In this document: positions 1 to 9,246 of the stretch, in pieces | Position numbering within the stretch: the first letter of the stretch is position 1 | Layout: each line of letters opens with the position of its first letter | DNA from: Zingiber officinale | Taxonomy: Eukaryota > Streptophyta > Magnoliopsida > Zingiberales > Zingiberaceae | Direction of reading: 5' to 3' | NCBI RefSeq assembly: GCF_018446385.1 | Contig: NC_055996.1 | Coordinates: 130,992,532 to 131,056,531 of the forward strand | Length of the DNA stretch: 64,000 bases | Made by a program: the position numbers and the translations under genes | The notes under the pieces: generated by a model | What the model was told of the DNA's origin: nothing | What the model saw: the letters and a program-made list of their open reading frames with translations, nothing else | Databases searched by the model: none

Positions 1-1
1 C

Positions 2-187
2 ACCGGAGGTAGGGTATTAGATTTTTTTAGGAGTTCTTTAACTCCTAGAATCGTGCAAGCATTGATTTGTGCTCAAGATTGGTTTCGGGCTACTGGGTCT
101 CCAATGACAGTTGAGGAAAATTTATTAGAGTTACAAAAATTTGAAGCAGGTATGATGTTTGACTATTTTAGTTTTTGTAATATTTGA
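2..187 (+). pseudogene. hAT (Ac-like, RICESLEEPER/DAYSLEEPER type) transposase C-terminal remnant
   Basis: An open frame enters from the left edge and runs to a stop at 185-187. It reads like the extreme C-terminus of plant zinc-finger-BED hAT proteins: a GGRVLD motif, SSLTP, then VQALICAQDWFR and an acidic EENLLELQKFEA tail, which follow the hAT dimerisation region in that family. The catalytic part would lie left of the window, so its state is unknown. A GGTATG after the acidic tail could be a splice donor. It lies on the same strand as the gene fragments that follow and upstream of a hAT-like terminus ending at 2260, so it may be the transposase of the element bounded there. Family call by motif recognition only. 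Confidence 0.6.
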
Positions 188-695
188 TTTATATGAAATA
201 AAGTGTTAACATATATTTTTGGTTGTAGAATTGAACCCATCAGAAAAGGATTGTATTTTCTTTGATAATTTGTAGCGGCTTCTCTCTATCAAGATCATTA
301 TGCAGAATTGAGAAGTGATTAAGGGAATCAAGTGAAAGGCAAGTTTTATCTAATAAAAATGCTTATTTTACCTATTCTATTGTCAATCATTGCTTATCGT
401 CAATTCGTTGAAGGTTTTGTAGTATCTATCAACACTTAAAAATTCTAAATTTGTGATGCTCAAGTTTAGATGATAGTTTGCTTACTTTAATTAATTAACG
501 AATTGTGGTTTACACTTCATAAATTTTTAGCCAAGAGTTCCTTTATAAATTGTGTAGAAAGGGCTTTAATTTTTTGTGACTAGCTAAATATTGGTACTGG
601 GTGATATATGTTTTGGACAATTAATTTCATTTCGTGCAGCTGGAATATTGAGTTTTTCAACAAATATATAAGTTGGTTTGCTATTGAACTTGCAG
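188..695. other. AT-rich stretch without a recognisable gene
   Basis: Short frames only, many stops on both strands. It ends in a polypyrimidine-poor but usable TTGCAG acceptor directly before the MAP kinase fragment, so at least its right end looks like intron DNA carried along with that exon. Confidence 0.5.
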
Positions 696-767
696 TACAC
701 CCCTGCTAGCGATATTTGGAGCATTGGCTACATCTTTGCTGAGGTGCTGACCAGGAAGTCACTTTTC
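696..767 (+). pseudogene. MAP kinase exon fragment
   Basis: After a TTGCAG acceptor, 24 codons read YTPASDIWSIGYIFAEVLTR and continue to KSLF. This is kinase subdomain IX of plant MAP kinases, usually [27 protein letters not shown]. Known function of the family: serine/threonine phosphorylation in MAPK cascades. Here only this part of one exon exists; after F the homology stops and the frame closes soon after, and no flanking kinase exons are seen. The conserved Asp and the WSIG motif are kept, while Cys and Gly positions have changed. It sits between a hAT transposase tail and a hAT terminus in the same orientation, which suggests capture by a transposon. Confidence 0.65.
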
Positions 768-1127
768 ATGTGGTTCATCATTGAAGAGTGCAGAGTTCAA
801 TTTTAAGTCATTTAGAAATCTTGAATTTGTGTTAGACAAAAAGATAATGTTTGATGTGTAACATGTGTTGTGTTGAACTGTTGTGTTGAACTGTTGATCA
901 TGGAGTTGTTAAAATTGTGCGCTGTGTGTGTTGGGAATCAATTATGTTAAAGAGACTCTTTAGCTTTTCATAGTCTAAGTGTCTAACTAATTCTGCAATA
1001 TCTTTTGGGACCTTTTGGACTTAGTTACATGACCTGTATATCTTGCTGGTTATTTACTGATTCATGGTTCAAAAATTAAATCTTGAGCCAAAATGGCACA
1101 TTCAGATTCAAATGTCTCGACTGCAGA
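768..1127. other. Non-coding spacer between the two captured-looking gene fragments
   Basis: No frame of note. The right end CTCGACTGCAG could be the acceptor of the PHD exon. Confidence 0.4.
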
Positions 1128-1430
1128 ATATTACACTCTGGAGAGACTGCCGATGGAAATAGTGATGAGTGTTGCCTCTGTGATATGGATGGTAGCTTGA
1201 TATGCTGTGATGGCTGTCCTGCTGCATTTCATTCTAGATGTGTTGGAGTTGTTAAAGATCTTTTGCCCGAAGGTGATTGGTACTGTCCTGAGTGCTTGTT
1301 GGAAAAACATGATGGATTAACAAAGTTGTCATATTCTTCCCAAGGAGCTGAAGTTTTGACTTTTGAGTACTGATCCTCATGGGCGTGTATATTTTAGCTG
1401 CTGTGGCTATCTATTGGTGTATGTTTATAC
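1128..1430 (+). pseudogene. PHD-finger gene fragment (PTM / DDT-PHD protein-like)
   Basis: The frame reads HSGETADGNSDECCLCDMDG, then SLICCDGCPAAFHSRCVG and LLPEGDWYCPECL. This is a complete Cys4-His-Cys3 PHD finger: Cys pairs CCLC and CCDGC, the His-Ser-Arg-Cys, and a final CPEC. The spacing and the LLPEGDWYCPEC signature resemble the PHD finger of plant DDT-domain/PTM-type proteins, where PHD fingers bind histone H3 tails. The frame stops at 1371-1373. Just past it a different frame shows DPHGRVYF-like coding typical of the same proteins, so a frameshift lies near 1355-1370. No DDT domain, later PHD fingers or membrane segments are present. This is a broken fragment of a host gene, probably carried by a transposon. 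Confidence 0.7.
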
Positions 1431-2017
1431 AAGTTCAAATATTTTTCCAGATGCACTTTTTTTACGTATTTGTCCTCTTTATGCTTTCCTTAAACTGTTT
1501 TATAATGCATTCATACCATACATGTGGTACTAATTATGATCCTTGCTATGCTTGTCTATTTCCCAACCTTACTACCTTAGATTTTAGTTTAATTCTTATT
1601 ATTTGATTGCTCATCGGTAATGCAGACAACAAGATCCAACTCAGCCTCCATTGCCTCTAAAATTGCAGCAGCAGCAAAAGGTGGGGCGGTGGGAGAACAT
1701 AGATAGCTGATGCATTAGCTTTAGTCTCAGCCTTGGATTCCGCTACTGTGTTGAAAACAGGAAGGCCCAAGTGTTATGTTCCTCCTTTCTTGGGTGTTAC
1801 CCCGCCAACCTATCAATTCAAAAATAAACATCAACCAAAAGGGTGTTTTCTAGTATGATATTGAGCTATGCAAGAAGCAATGCAAACAGAAAGATCAACA
1901 ACAACGTAACGCTGGACAGTTCCAAATTCAGAAAATAAGTAGAGACAAATCTGATCTCCCAAAACGGAATGAGACATGGATCAAGGAACGAGCTGTAATA
2001 AGCCAAGTCACCACGAA
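1431..2017. other. Degenerate sequence, possibly the rest of the captured gene piece
   Basis: Intron-like AT-rich DNA up to a TAATGCAG at about 1620, then a short glutamine-rich reading (about 1625-1700) that could be an exon remnant. Nothing else is recognisable. Confidence 0.35.
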
Positions 2018-2260
2018 AAGGTTAACCGGTTCCGGCTAACCGGTTTATCGGTTTTAGCCAGTTCCGATTAACCGGTTTATCGGTTTACCGGTTAAACCGG
2101 CAAAAAAAAAATCCAAACCGGAACTGAACCGGTACACCGGTAGAAACCGGTTAACCGGAACCGTTTAAAACCGGTTAACCGATTAACCGGTTAACCGGAA
2201 CCGGTAACCTACCGATTTCGGTTCGATTTTCGGTTTTCCGGTTTTTTTTGCACAGCCCTA
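2018..2260 (+). repeat. CCGG-rich subterminal repeats and right terminus of a hAT-like element
   Basis: About 230 bp are packed with more than fifteen short palindromic ACCGGT/AACCGGTT units in both orientations. They end in TTTTTGCACAGCCCTA at 2260. Read inward on the minus strand the terminus is TAGGGCTGTGCA, a form common to plant hAT termini, and dense short subterminal repeats are where hAT transposases bind. Directly after it, at 2261, a different transposase frame begins in mid-protein, as expected if this element was inserted there. The matching left terminus is not in the window; the transposase tail at 2-187 is a candidate member of the same element. Confidence 0.55.
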
Positions 2261-3590
2261 ACAATGCTAGCAACATGAGTGGTGCTTTTAATGGATTGCA
2301 AGGTTTATTTCTTAAAAATTGTCCCTATGCATATTATGTACATTGCTTTGCCCACCGACTCCAGTTAGCGTTAGTTGCAGCTGCTGAAAGTGAGATCTCT
2401 ATATGTTTTTCTTTTCTAATATGATGACTATTGTTAATCTTGTTACATCTTCTTCCAAACGTAATGTCGAGTTACAATTTGCTCAAGTTAATGAAATTGC
2501 ACGTTCTGTTGTTGTTGGTGAACGTGAGATTGGGCGAGGAGCTAATCAGATTGGTACTTTGCATCGAGCCAGAACTACTCGTTGGAGCTCCCATTTTGAG
2601 ACTATTTGTAACTTACTAGATAAGTATAATGCAACTATTAATGTGCTTGAAAGTATTATCACTGACAGTTCCTCTACTTCGATGCGTGGGGAAGCTGGTG
2701 TTTCCTTAATGGTGATGAAATCTTTTCATTTCATTTTTATTTTTCATTTGATGCATAAAATTATGGGGATCACATATTTACTTTGTCGTGCCTTGCAATA
2801 AAAATCTCTTGATATCATAAATGCAATGGATTTGGTCTCTACAACTAAAACACTTCTTCTGACATTGAGAAATAATGATTTTGATATTCTTCTTTCATAT
2901 GTCAAATCATTTTGCACTAGATTGGATGTTGATATACCAGAGATGAGTGCTCGTTATAAGCATTCTAGTCATTCATGCCAGCAAAATGATACCATCACAG
3001 TTGAGCATCAGTTTTATTATGATATATTTAATGCTGCAATAGATTTTCAGTTGGAAGAGTTAAACTCTAGATTCAGTAATGAGATAGTAGAACTTCTTAT
3101 GCTTAACTCTACTTTGGATTCAAAAGATAATTTTAAGTGGTTCAACATTGATAAGATTTGTATGCTTGCTGAGAAGTATTATCCTGAGGATTTCACTGAA
3201 CAAGAAATGTATACTTTGAGGTGTCAACTACAACATTACAAGCTTGATATAGTTTGTCATAAAATTTTTAGAAAAATGTCCACTATCTTATAATTGTGCC
3301 GAGGGTTATTTGAAATAAAAAAAAATGCAATACTATAATTTGATTGATAAGTTGATCCGTTTAGTTTTAACTTTACCTATTTCTACGGCAACTACAGAGT
3401 GTGCATTTTCGGCTATGAAGCATGTTAAAATAATTCTTCGTAATAGAATGGAAGAGGATTTTCTGACAGATTCTATGATTATCTACATTGAAAGAGAGTT
3501 TGCTTTAAGTATTGATTCAGATTCTTTAATTGATGAATATTATACTTTGAAGAATCATAAATCACAACTTCAGTAGCATGTGTATGGAGC
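2261..3590 (+). pseudogene. Decayed hAT Tip100-like transposase (C-terminal two thirds)
   Basis: Several consecutive plus-strand frames match, in order, the C-terminal two thirds of the transposase encoded at 5567-7999. The first is NASNMSGAFNGLQ with CPYAYYVHCFAHR, then the RTTRWSSHFE region, the FNAAIDFQLEELNSRF segment, and finally the hAT dimerisation block LPISTATTECAFSAMKHVK ending at a stop near 3574. The coding is interrupted by stops and frame changes near 2400, 2800 and 3293-3330, and the N-terminal zinc finger is missing because sequence left of 2261 belongs to another hAT end. It is a non-functional relic, older than the intact relative next door. Confidence 0.8.
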
Positions 3591-3622
3591 ACCTTTGTAT
3601 TTTTGGAGTTTGGTATTGAAGT

Positions 3623-3632
3623 CAGGGGCGGA
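3623..3632 (+). repeat. Left terminal inverted repeat of the hAT element
   Basis: CAGGGGCGGA, preceded by the target duplication ATTGAAGT. The next bases (GCCAGGAATTG) no longer match the right end, so the perfect repeat is 10 bp. Confidence 0.8.
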
Positions 3633-4340
3633 GCCAGGAATTGACTAAAGGAGTGGCTAAAATTTTTAACTATTACTATAACAACAAAAAAGTCTTACCC
3701 CAATAGGTGGGTCGATTTTATGGATCCTTCTATGTTATTAGACTCTATCCCATGCTACATCAACATCCAAACTTAAATAAATTTTATCTTATTTTATTGT
3801 TATTAACTATTTTTTTTAATTTAAAAATATCCATCATTATCGAGCTATGTTAGCTTTATGCCTCAAACTACTTCGATGAGTATTCGAGTATTGTTCTTGC
3901 TGGTTGGCCAGCAAGGAACCATCAAGTAATTTTGAAACGATTTGGTCCAATCTACCCACTCTTATATCGACTAATTAATACCGCTTAGAATTTTCTAGGG
4001 CCATTGGATATGTGAACAAATCCCGACCTAAGTTGGCTTCTCAGTGCAACCCATCAAGATTTGGTTGACATTTCCAGAGAAGGACTTGATGGCAATTGCA
4101 CTGAGATACTTTGTCTACAATCTGGCAACAAAGATATACTTAAAACAAGAGAGTCGATATTTTACACTAGCAAATTTAGATGTTTTCTAATAGCACTGGA
4201 GAGGGGTTCAAATAGGGATCACAGCTTCAAACTCCCTTGTGTATCGGTATATTGAATTAACACGAGACAATCTTAAATGAAGTAACTGATGCAGTTGGTG
4301 ACAGATTTGGTGCATCATCAAAACATCCTTCTTCGGGTCG

Positions 4341-4421
4341 TCATGCTATCCTCAAAGGTGGAGAAACTAAAATAACTCTATCACCTTGAACAAAAAGAAA
4401 CGGCACAATTCGCTTGGTGGT
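4341..4421 (-). pseudogene. LSM3: LSM3 terminal exon captured inside the hAT element
   Basis: On the minus strand a TTTTACAG acceptor is followed by 26 codons and a stop: TTKRIVPFLFVQGDRV then [10 protein letters not shown]. This is the Sm2 motif and C-terminus of LSm3, normally [26 protein letters not shown], the U6 snRNA/mRNA-decay LSm ring subunit. Four positions differ from the plant consensus as I recall it, including Arg-Gly to Gln and Gly to Arg changes near the RNA-binding RGDG loop. The exon starts in phase 0 and pairs with the exon at 5167-5262 across a retained 745-bp intron. The first exon(s) of LSM3 are absent, so it cannot make a complete LSm3. Confidence 0.85.
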
Positions 4422-5166
4422 CTGTAAAACAGAGATAGGATGCACATAAAATTCTGAGGTTATCAACTTTATTGAATAATAGCTTAAGTTTTAAATAATG
4501 AAACAAGAGAATAAGTAATTTAGTTTTGCAAAGTTCAAAATGCATAGTTTGAGTTTGACAACATTGTATGGTACAGGTCTGGTATGGACGTATGGTTACT
4601 TGCGTGGATGTCAAACAGAAGAAAAACATAGACTATTTGAATGCAGAAGACTGACTCGACAAGTGTATGCCAGAAGAATAAAAACTCTTTTATGGTTGAC
4701 ATTGCACTCGATGAGTTTGGGAGGAATACTATCTATTTATTGTTGTCGTCGTACAATTTAGAGGCAAACCAGTGACACAAATTAAAAGTGGAACCTTTTT
4801 TTTGTTGTGATTTGTTTCTAAATTTATCTTTTACCAACCCAGTAGTCACTGTTATGGTAGCATGCAAAAAAAATTTACAGAAAATTTATTTCTATTTTGC
4901 TTTCCTTGATGCTCTGAATCTTCAACAAACCTTAGACTATATACTTTTTGGATATTATAATCTTAGTTTTAACAGCAAATTATGAAAAACATAGACATCA
5001 GTAGCCTCTTATTTTTCCAAAAATCATTTGTGCAATGCTAGACATGTGTCATTTCATTATAATAAATAAATTAGAATATGTAAATTAGATAAACTTGGGC
5101 AAAATTTGTTTTGTTGGCACTATTGCATCTTAGGATAATGATACCACAGTAGCAAGATTAGCTTAC

Positions 5167-5262
5167 CTGAACTATTTCTTCATAAGTCTCATTGTCAATT
5201 CCCACAGTAGTTATGATCTCTTCCACATCTCCAAGAATCATATTCAAATGCTGATCGTAAGC
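5167..5262 (-). pseudogene. LSM3: LSM3 internal exon captured inside the hAT element
   Basis: Minus strand: TGTTCTAG acceptor, exactly 32 codons, then a CAG/GTAAGC donor. The codons read [17 protein letters not shown], continuing to [10 protein letters not shown]. This is the end of Sm1 and the linker of LSm3 ([16 protein letters not shown] is near-invariant in plants). Both splice sites look usable and the phase (0/0) fits the exon at 4341-4421. The upstream exons encoding the N-terminus and the KLRSDRELRGKLH part are not found between here and the transposase stop, nor in the 5' part of the element. The retained intron shows that capture happened at DNA level, not by reverse transcription. 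Confidence 0.88.
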
Positions 5263-5566
5263 CTAGAACAGAATGAATGTTTAAAAGGTGAAGATAAAAA
5301 TAAAACAACCTTGTACGAGTATACAATCAAATTGCTTCAAGTGAAAAACAAGGTTTGTGATATCACATGTATCTCCCCTTGCTATGATAACCAAGTGCCA
5401 ACTACAAAAAATCTTAATGAACAAAGCTGTACATAAAAACTAAAGTATAGAACTTATGACAACAAAAAATGACTAAAACTTATTTGGCTTTATTCCTATA
5501 TCTTTAAAAAGTCAAATATAAGAATAAAATTAATAGAATATATCAAAAGTAATAATTCAATCTCAC

Positions 5567-7999
5567 CTATTTAAGTGGTGCCCGACGATGTTTTATAACG
5601 TAATATTCATCAATAATAGACTCTACATCTATATTCATTGCAAATTCTCGCTCAATATAAATGGTCATACAATCAGCAAGAAAACCATCCTCCATCTTGT
5701 TACGAATTGCAGTTTTGACATGTTTCATGGCTGAAAAAGCTCTTTCAACTGTAGCAGTAGATACGGGTAGTGTCAACACAAGATAAATCAGTCGTGTCAG
5801 CATAACATAATTCTCTGACCTTCTACTCGCAACCAACTCCTGACATAAATTAGAAAGAGTGGATACTTGAAATCGAGATTCAGAAATCACATCACTCTGA
5901 TAATGTTGCAACTCAATTCTCAAGGAATAAATATCTTGTTTTGTAAAATCCTGAGGGTAAAACTTCTCTGCAAGCTTGCAAATGTCATCTATGTTGAATG
6001 ATTCAAATGAATTTTTAGGGTCCAATGCTGCGCTAAGAGAAAGGAGTTCTACTGATGTCTCATTAAATCTTGTATTTAACTCCATCAGAAGAAAATCTAT
6101 TGCTTTATTGAAAACATCAAAATGATAATGATGCTCAACTGTAGGATACTCTCGCCCACGGGAACGACCAACCCTATATGAACTGTCGAAGTCAGGTATG
6201 TAAACATCATGTTTTGAGCAAAATGAAGTCACTTCCTGTAGAAATTCTTCCCAGCCATCTTCCCTCAATGCTTGAATGACAATTTTTGTACTGTAGACAA
6301 ATCTCATTGCAGTTAAAATATCTTGAGTTTTCTTCTGGAGGGCCTGACACAAAATATCAGTGATGGCCAAAATCCTACGCATGAAATGCAAGACAAATAC
6401 AAATTCGAAGCTTGTTATGTTTTTATATATACCACCAACTTCAGCCTGAGAACTTGTATTTGAACTATGCTCACTTAGATGCTCAAGCACCTTACAAGTA
6501 GCACCATACATATCTATTAAACTCTTTACAGAGTCATAATGAGAACTCCAACGAGTTGCCCCTGCTCGTTGCAAGTTACCAATCTGATTAGCCCCACGTC
6601 CTGGATTACGTTCTCCAATTTCTAGCAAATGCTCTATTTCTCTTCTTTGAGTAATTTGCAACTCACAAAGACGCTTAGGAGAAGACGTCATCATATTAAC
6701 AACATTATCCAAATGAGAGAAGAAATCCCAAATATCTCGAACATCCTTAGCTGCTGAAACCAATGTTAATTGTAATCTGTGCGCAAAACAATGTACATAA
6801 TATGCATATGGACAATCTTTGAGAAATAAAGCCTGTAGTCCATTCCAAGCACCCCGCATATTACTAGCCCCATCATACCCTTGGCCTCTCATGTTCTGAG
6901 CTGGAAGGTTGTAATGAACAAGAATATCACTAACTGTGTTTTTGAGTGTCAATGAGGTAGTATCACTAACACTTTTGATTTCAAAAAATCGTTCTGTTAG
7001 AATCCCATTGCTATTCACGAACCTTAAGATAAGAGCCATTTGCTCACGTTTAGATTCATCTTGTGCTTCATCAACAAGAATACAAAAGCTTGCATCCCCA
7101 ATTTCACTTCGAATTCTTTGTCGAACTCTATTGGCCATAATATTCAAAACCTCTTTTTGTACTTTTGGAGAAGTGTATGTATTATTTCTTGCAGCACTAC
7201 TCAATACATCTCCAACTTCTTTATTAAGTCGTCCAAAAGCATCCAACAATTCAAGAAAATTCCCTCGATTCAATGACTTAGATGATTCGTTATGCCCCCT
7301 GAAAGAACAACCTTGAAGTGCAAGCCACCGCACACTTGTAATTGTGGTTTTAAGACGCAGACGATTTTTCTGAACCTCCTCACTTGATACAGCAAGCATT
7401 ACTTTGTCAATATGCTGAGATGGTTTCATTAAACCTTCGGCCTTTCTCAAAGATGCATTATGATGTGATGAAGAAGAGGTACCAACATGAGTGAGAAATG
7501 CACACTTATCTCCATTACATACCCTCTTCCAACTGTTAAATCCATCGATGGCCAATGATGAAAGATTTGGTTGAGTAGGATCGGTAAGAAAAAGAAAGCA
7601 ATAAAAGCAATATGCCTTATCTGTTGAAGAAGAGTATTCCAACCACCGAAACTTATTATACCAATGTTCTTGGAATCTACGTGTTTGCTTACCAAATTGT
7701 GTTCGTTGATATGTCAAAAGTTTCGGTTGATATGGTCCAGCATTTAGGTAAGCTCGTCGAACTTGGTCTCGTTCATTTATTGGATATTCACATATTTGTT
7801 TCCTCTTCCCCGGATCACGTTCAATAGAAACAGATAGTTCTATGACAGGATTAGAATGTGAAGACTCTATGAATTCAGAAGATGTGGCTACTGAAGGGGG
7901 GACATCATTAGGAATTGAGGAACCTTCAGATTGGTCTTGTTTTTGAAAAAAAGATAATAAAGTTTTTCCCTTTTTCATAACAGGTTGATGATTTTCCAT
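5567..7999 (-). CDS. hAT transposase, Tip100/ZMYM1-like (TTF-type zinc finger, DUF4371, hAT dimerisation)
   Basis: A single uninterrupted 810-codon frame. The start chosen is the ATG at 7999-7997 (MENHQPVMKKGKTLLSFF); the frame is open two codons further but without an ATG. Order of parts: a basic N-terminus with polar low-complexity to about residue 75; a TTF-type zinc finger around 105-190 (WYNKFRWLEY, CFYCFLF); the DUF4371/RNase-H-like catalytic core from about 215, with the ILVDEAQDES aspartate and the GYDGASNMRG aspartate; the conserved RAGATRWSSHYDS; and a C-terminal hAT dimerisation block VSTATVERAFSAMKHVKT holding the third acidic residue. All hallmarks of an active hAT transposase are visible and no internal stop is present. 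The frame is AT-rich, unlike the GC-rich host genes. Known role: cut-and-paste transposition with 8-bp target duplications. Confidence 0.9.
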   Translation of the reverse strand: MENHQPVMKKGKTLLSFFQKQDQSEGSSIPNDVPPSVATSSEFIESSHSNPVIELSVSIERDPGKRKQICEYPINERDQVRRAYLNAGPYQPKLLTYQRTQFGKQTRRFQEHWYNKFRWLEYSSSTDKAYCFYCFLFLTDPTQPNLSSLAIDGFNSWKRVCNGDKCAFLTHVGTSSSSHHNASLRKAEGLMKPSQHIDKVMLAVSSEEVQKNRLRLKTTITSVRWLALQGCSFRGHNESSKSLNRGNFLELLDAFGRLNKEVGDVLSSAARNNTYTSPKVQKEVLNIMANRVRQRIRSEIGDASFCILVDEAQDESKREQMALILRFVNSNGILTERFFEIKSVSDTTSLTLKNTVSDILVHYNLPAQNMRGQGYDGASNMRGAWNGLQALFLKDCPYAYYVHCFAHRLQLTLVSAAKDVRDIWDFFSHLDNVVNMMTSSPKRLCELQITQRREIEHLLEIGERNPGRGANQIGNLQRAGATRWSSHYDSVKSLIDMYGATCKVLEHLSEHSSNTSSQAEVGGIYKNITSFEFVFVLHFMRRILAITDILCQALQKKTQDILTAMRFVYSTKIVIQALREDGWEEFLQEVTSFCSKHDVYIPDFDSSYRVGRSRGREYPTVEHHYHFDVFNKAIDFLLMELNTRFNETSVELLSLSAALDPKNSFESFNIDDICKLAEKFYPQDFTKQDIYSLRIELQHYQSDVISESRFQVSTLSNLCQELVASRRSENYVMLTRLIYLVLTLPVSTATVERAFSAMKHVKTAIRNKMEDGFLADCMTIYIEREFAMNIDVESIIDEYYVIKHRRAPLK

Positions 8000-9236
8000 T
8001 TTCAATCTGCAAAATTAACCCCTATTAAGCAAACCAATTATATTATTAATAGTTACATAATCTCAAACAAAACTAGAAATAACTAATACAACTTTAAGAA
8101 GATTGAAGCTTCAACCAAAAATTTTGATAATTCTATAAATACTAAATAGTCATACATCATTAATTCTACAAATATTCATCTAATTAGGAATAAATAATTA
8201 AATATAATCTACAGATTTGTATTACCCACATATACATAAATAATCTCTAACAATGATTATTAATTTAAAGTTAATGTCCTAATTCCTAAATCAAATAAGA
8301 ATAATGAAAATTTTTTGAAACTCACAGTGTCAATTTTACAATTTCATTTGAATTTCTGTCTGAAACAAGCTTAGTTTAGAATATCCAGTACCTGCATGAG
8401 ATACAACAACTATAAGGAATTATCCTTGATCATTATTCATGATATAATGTAGGTAATTTGATATTTATAGGTCTAGGTAGAATTCCTGAAGGTTCGCCTA
8501 ACAACCCTTTAATGTTTCCATATTTTTTCTGTATAATACTACTCAAATACTGAAATACATATCATATTACCATTCTTAATACTAAACAAAATCATAAAAA
8601 CAAACAAGAAATAGGATATGGAAAACCTAAAATTCTATCATAGGTGCTGCATTGAAACTATAAATAAGGAGCATTGAAATAAGGAAACTAAAAAACCTAT
8701 AAAAAATGTCATAGAACTCGTTAATGCCCTCTGATATAACATTAACAAATTCAAAATTAAAATGCATTGCAATTCCCTTTTGGTTGCTTGCTGGAAAGTG
8801 GAAACAATTCTCTACTACGATTTGGTCCATTTGGAAACTACAAGTCTGCACCCATCTAACACCGATAGTTCCCTAATTCAGTTGATACATTGGAAGTTAG
8901 AACTGGGCGGCAGGTTGCGAGGGAAAAGAGGAGATCGAAGGGGGAAAAAACTCAAAGAGGATGATTGAAGGGGGAAAAGAGGAGATCTTATGTATAGCCG
9001 GTATACCTCCTCGAGACCTCGACTTCGCCTTCGTGAAGCTCGGTGTTGTCTGCGTGAAGCTCGGCGTTGCCTGCGTGAAGCTTGGCGTCACCTACGGGCT
9101 GCGGCGGATGAAAGGGGGTGGCAGGTAGGTTAAGTAACGAAGCATAAGTTTTTATCTTATTATGCTATATTGCTATTTAATAGAGAATGGGCCAAATCCA
9201 GGCCTGGGCTACAGCCCAGGCCTGCCACCCCTTACA
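8000..9236 (-). promoter_or_regulatory. 5' region of the hAT element, upstream of its transposase
   Basis: No coding exon of the transposase or of LSM3 is seen here. It contains AT-rich DNA next to the start codon, purine-rich GGGGGAAAAGAGGAGATC repeats (about 8920-8990), the 21-bp tandem repeat at 9032-9094, and a palindrome of GGCCTGGGCTGTAGCCCAGGCC type (about 9200-9225) next to the terminus. It presumably holds the promoter and the transposase-binding subterminal sites. Confidence 0.45.
9032..9094. repeat. 21-bp tandem repeat, three units
   Basis: Units start with CGTGAAGCT at 9032, 9053 and 9074 and differ at a few positions. It lies in the subterminal part of the hAT element, about 150 bp from its end, where repeated motifs often serve as transposase-binding sites. 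Confidence 0.7.
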
Positions 9237-9246
9237 TCCGCCCCTG
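9237..9246 (-). repeat. Right terminal inverted repeat of the hAT element
   Basis: TCCGCCCCTG, the exact reverse complement of the left terminus, followed by the target duplication ATTGAAGC. Confidence 0.8.

Larger units (their letters stand above)
3623..9246 (-). mobile_element. Complete-looking hAT (Tip100-like) transposon carrying an LSM3 gene fragment
   Basis: The left end begins CAGGGGCGGA at 3623 and the right end finishes in its reverse complement TCCGCCCCTG at 9246, giving 10-bp perfect terminal inverted repeats. The 8 bp outside each end are ATTGAAGT (3615-3622) and ATTGAAGC (9247-9254), an 8-bp target duplication with one mismatch, as hAT integration produces. Inside is one long minus-strand transposase frame and, downstream of it in the same orientation, two LSM3 exons. 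Length 5,624 bp. Because transposase and ends both look whole, this may be an autonomous copy. Its left flank is the decayed relative at 2261-3590. A 15-bp string from the left flank (3607-3621) recurs at 9286-9300, so the target had some local repetition of its own. Confidence 0.8.
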
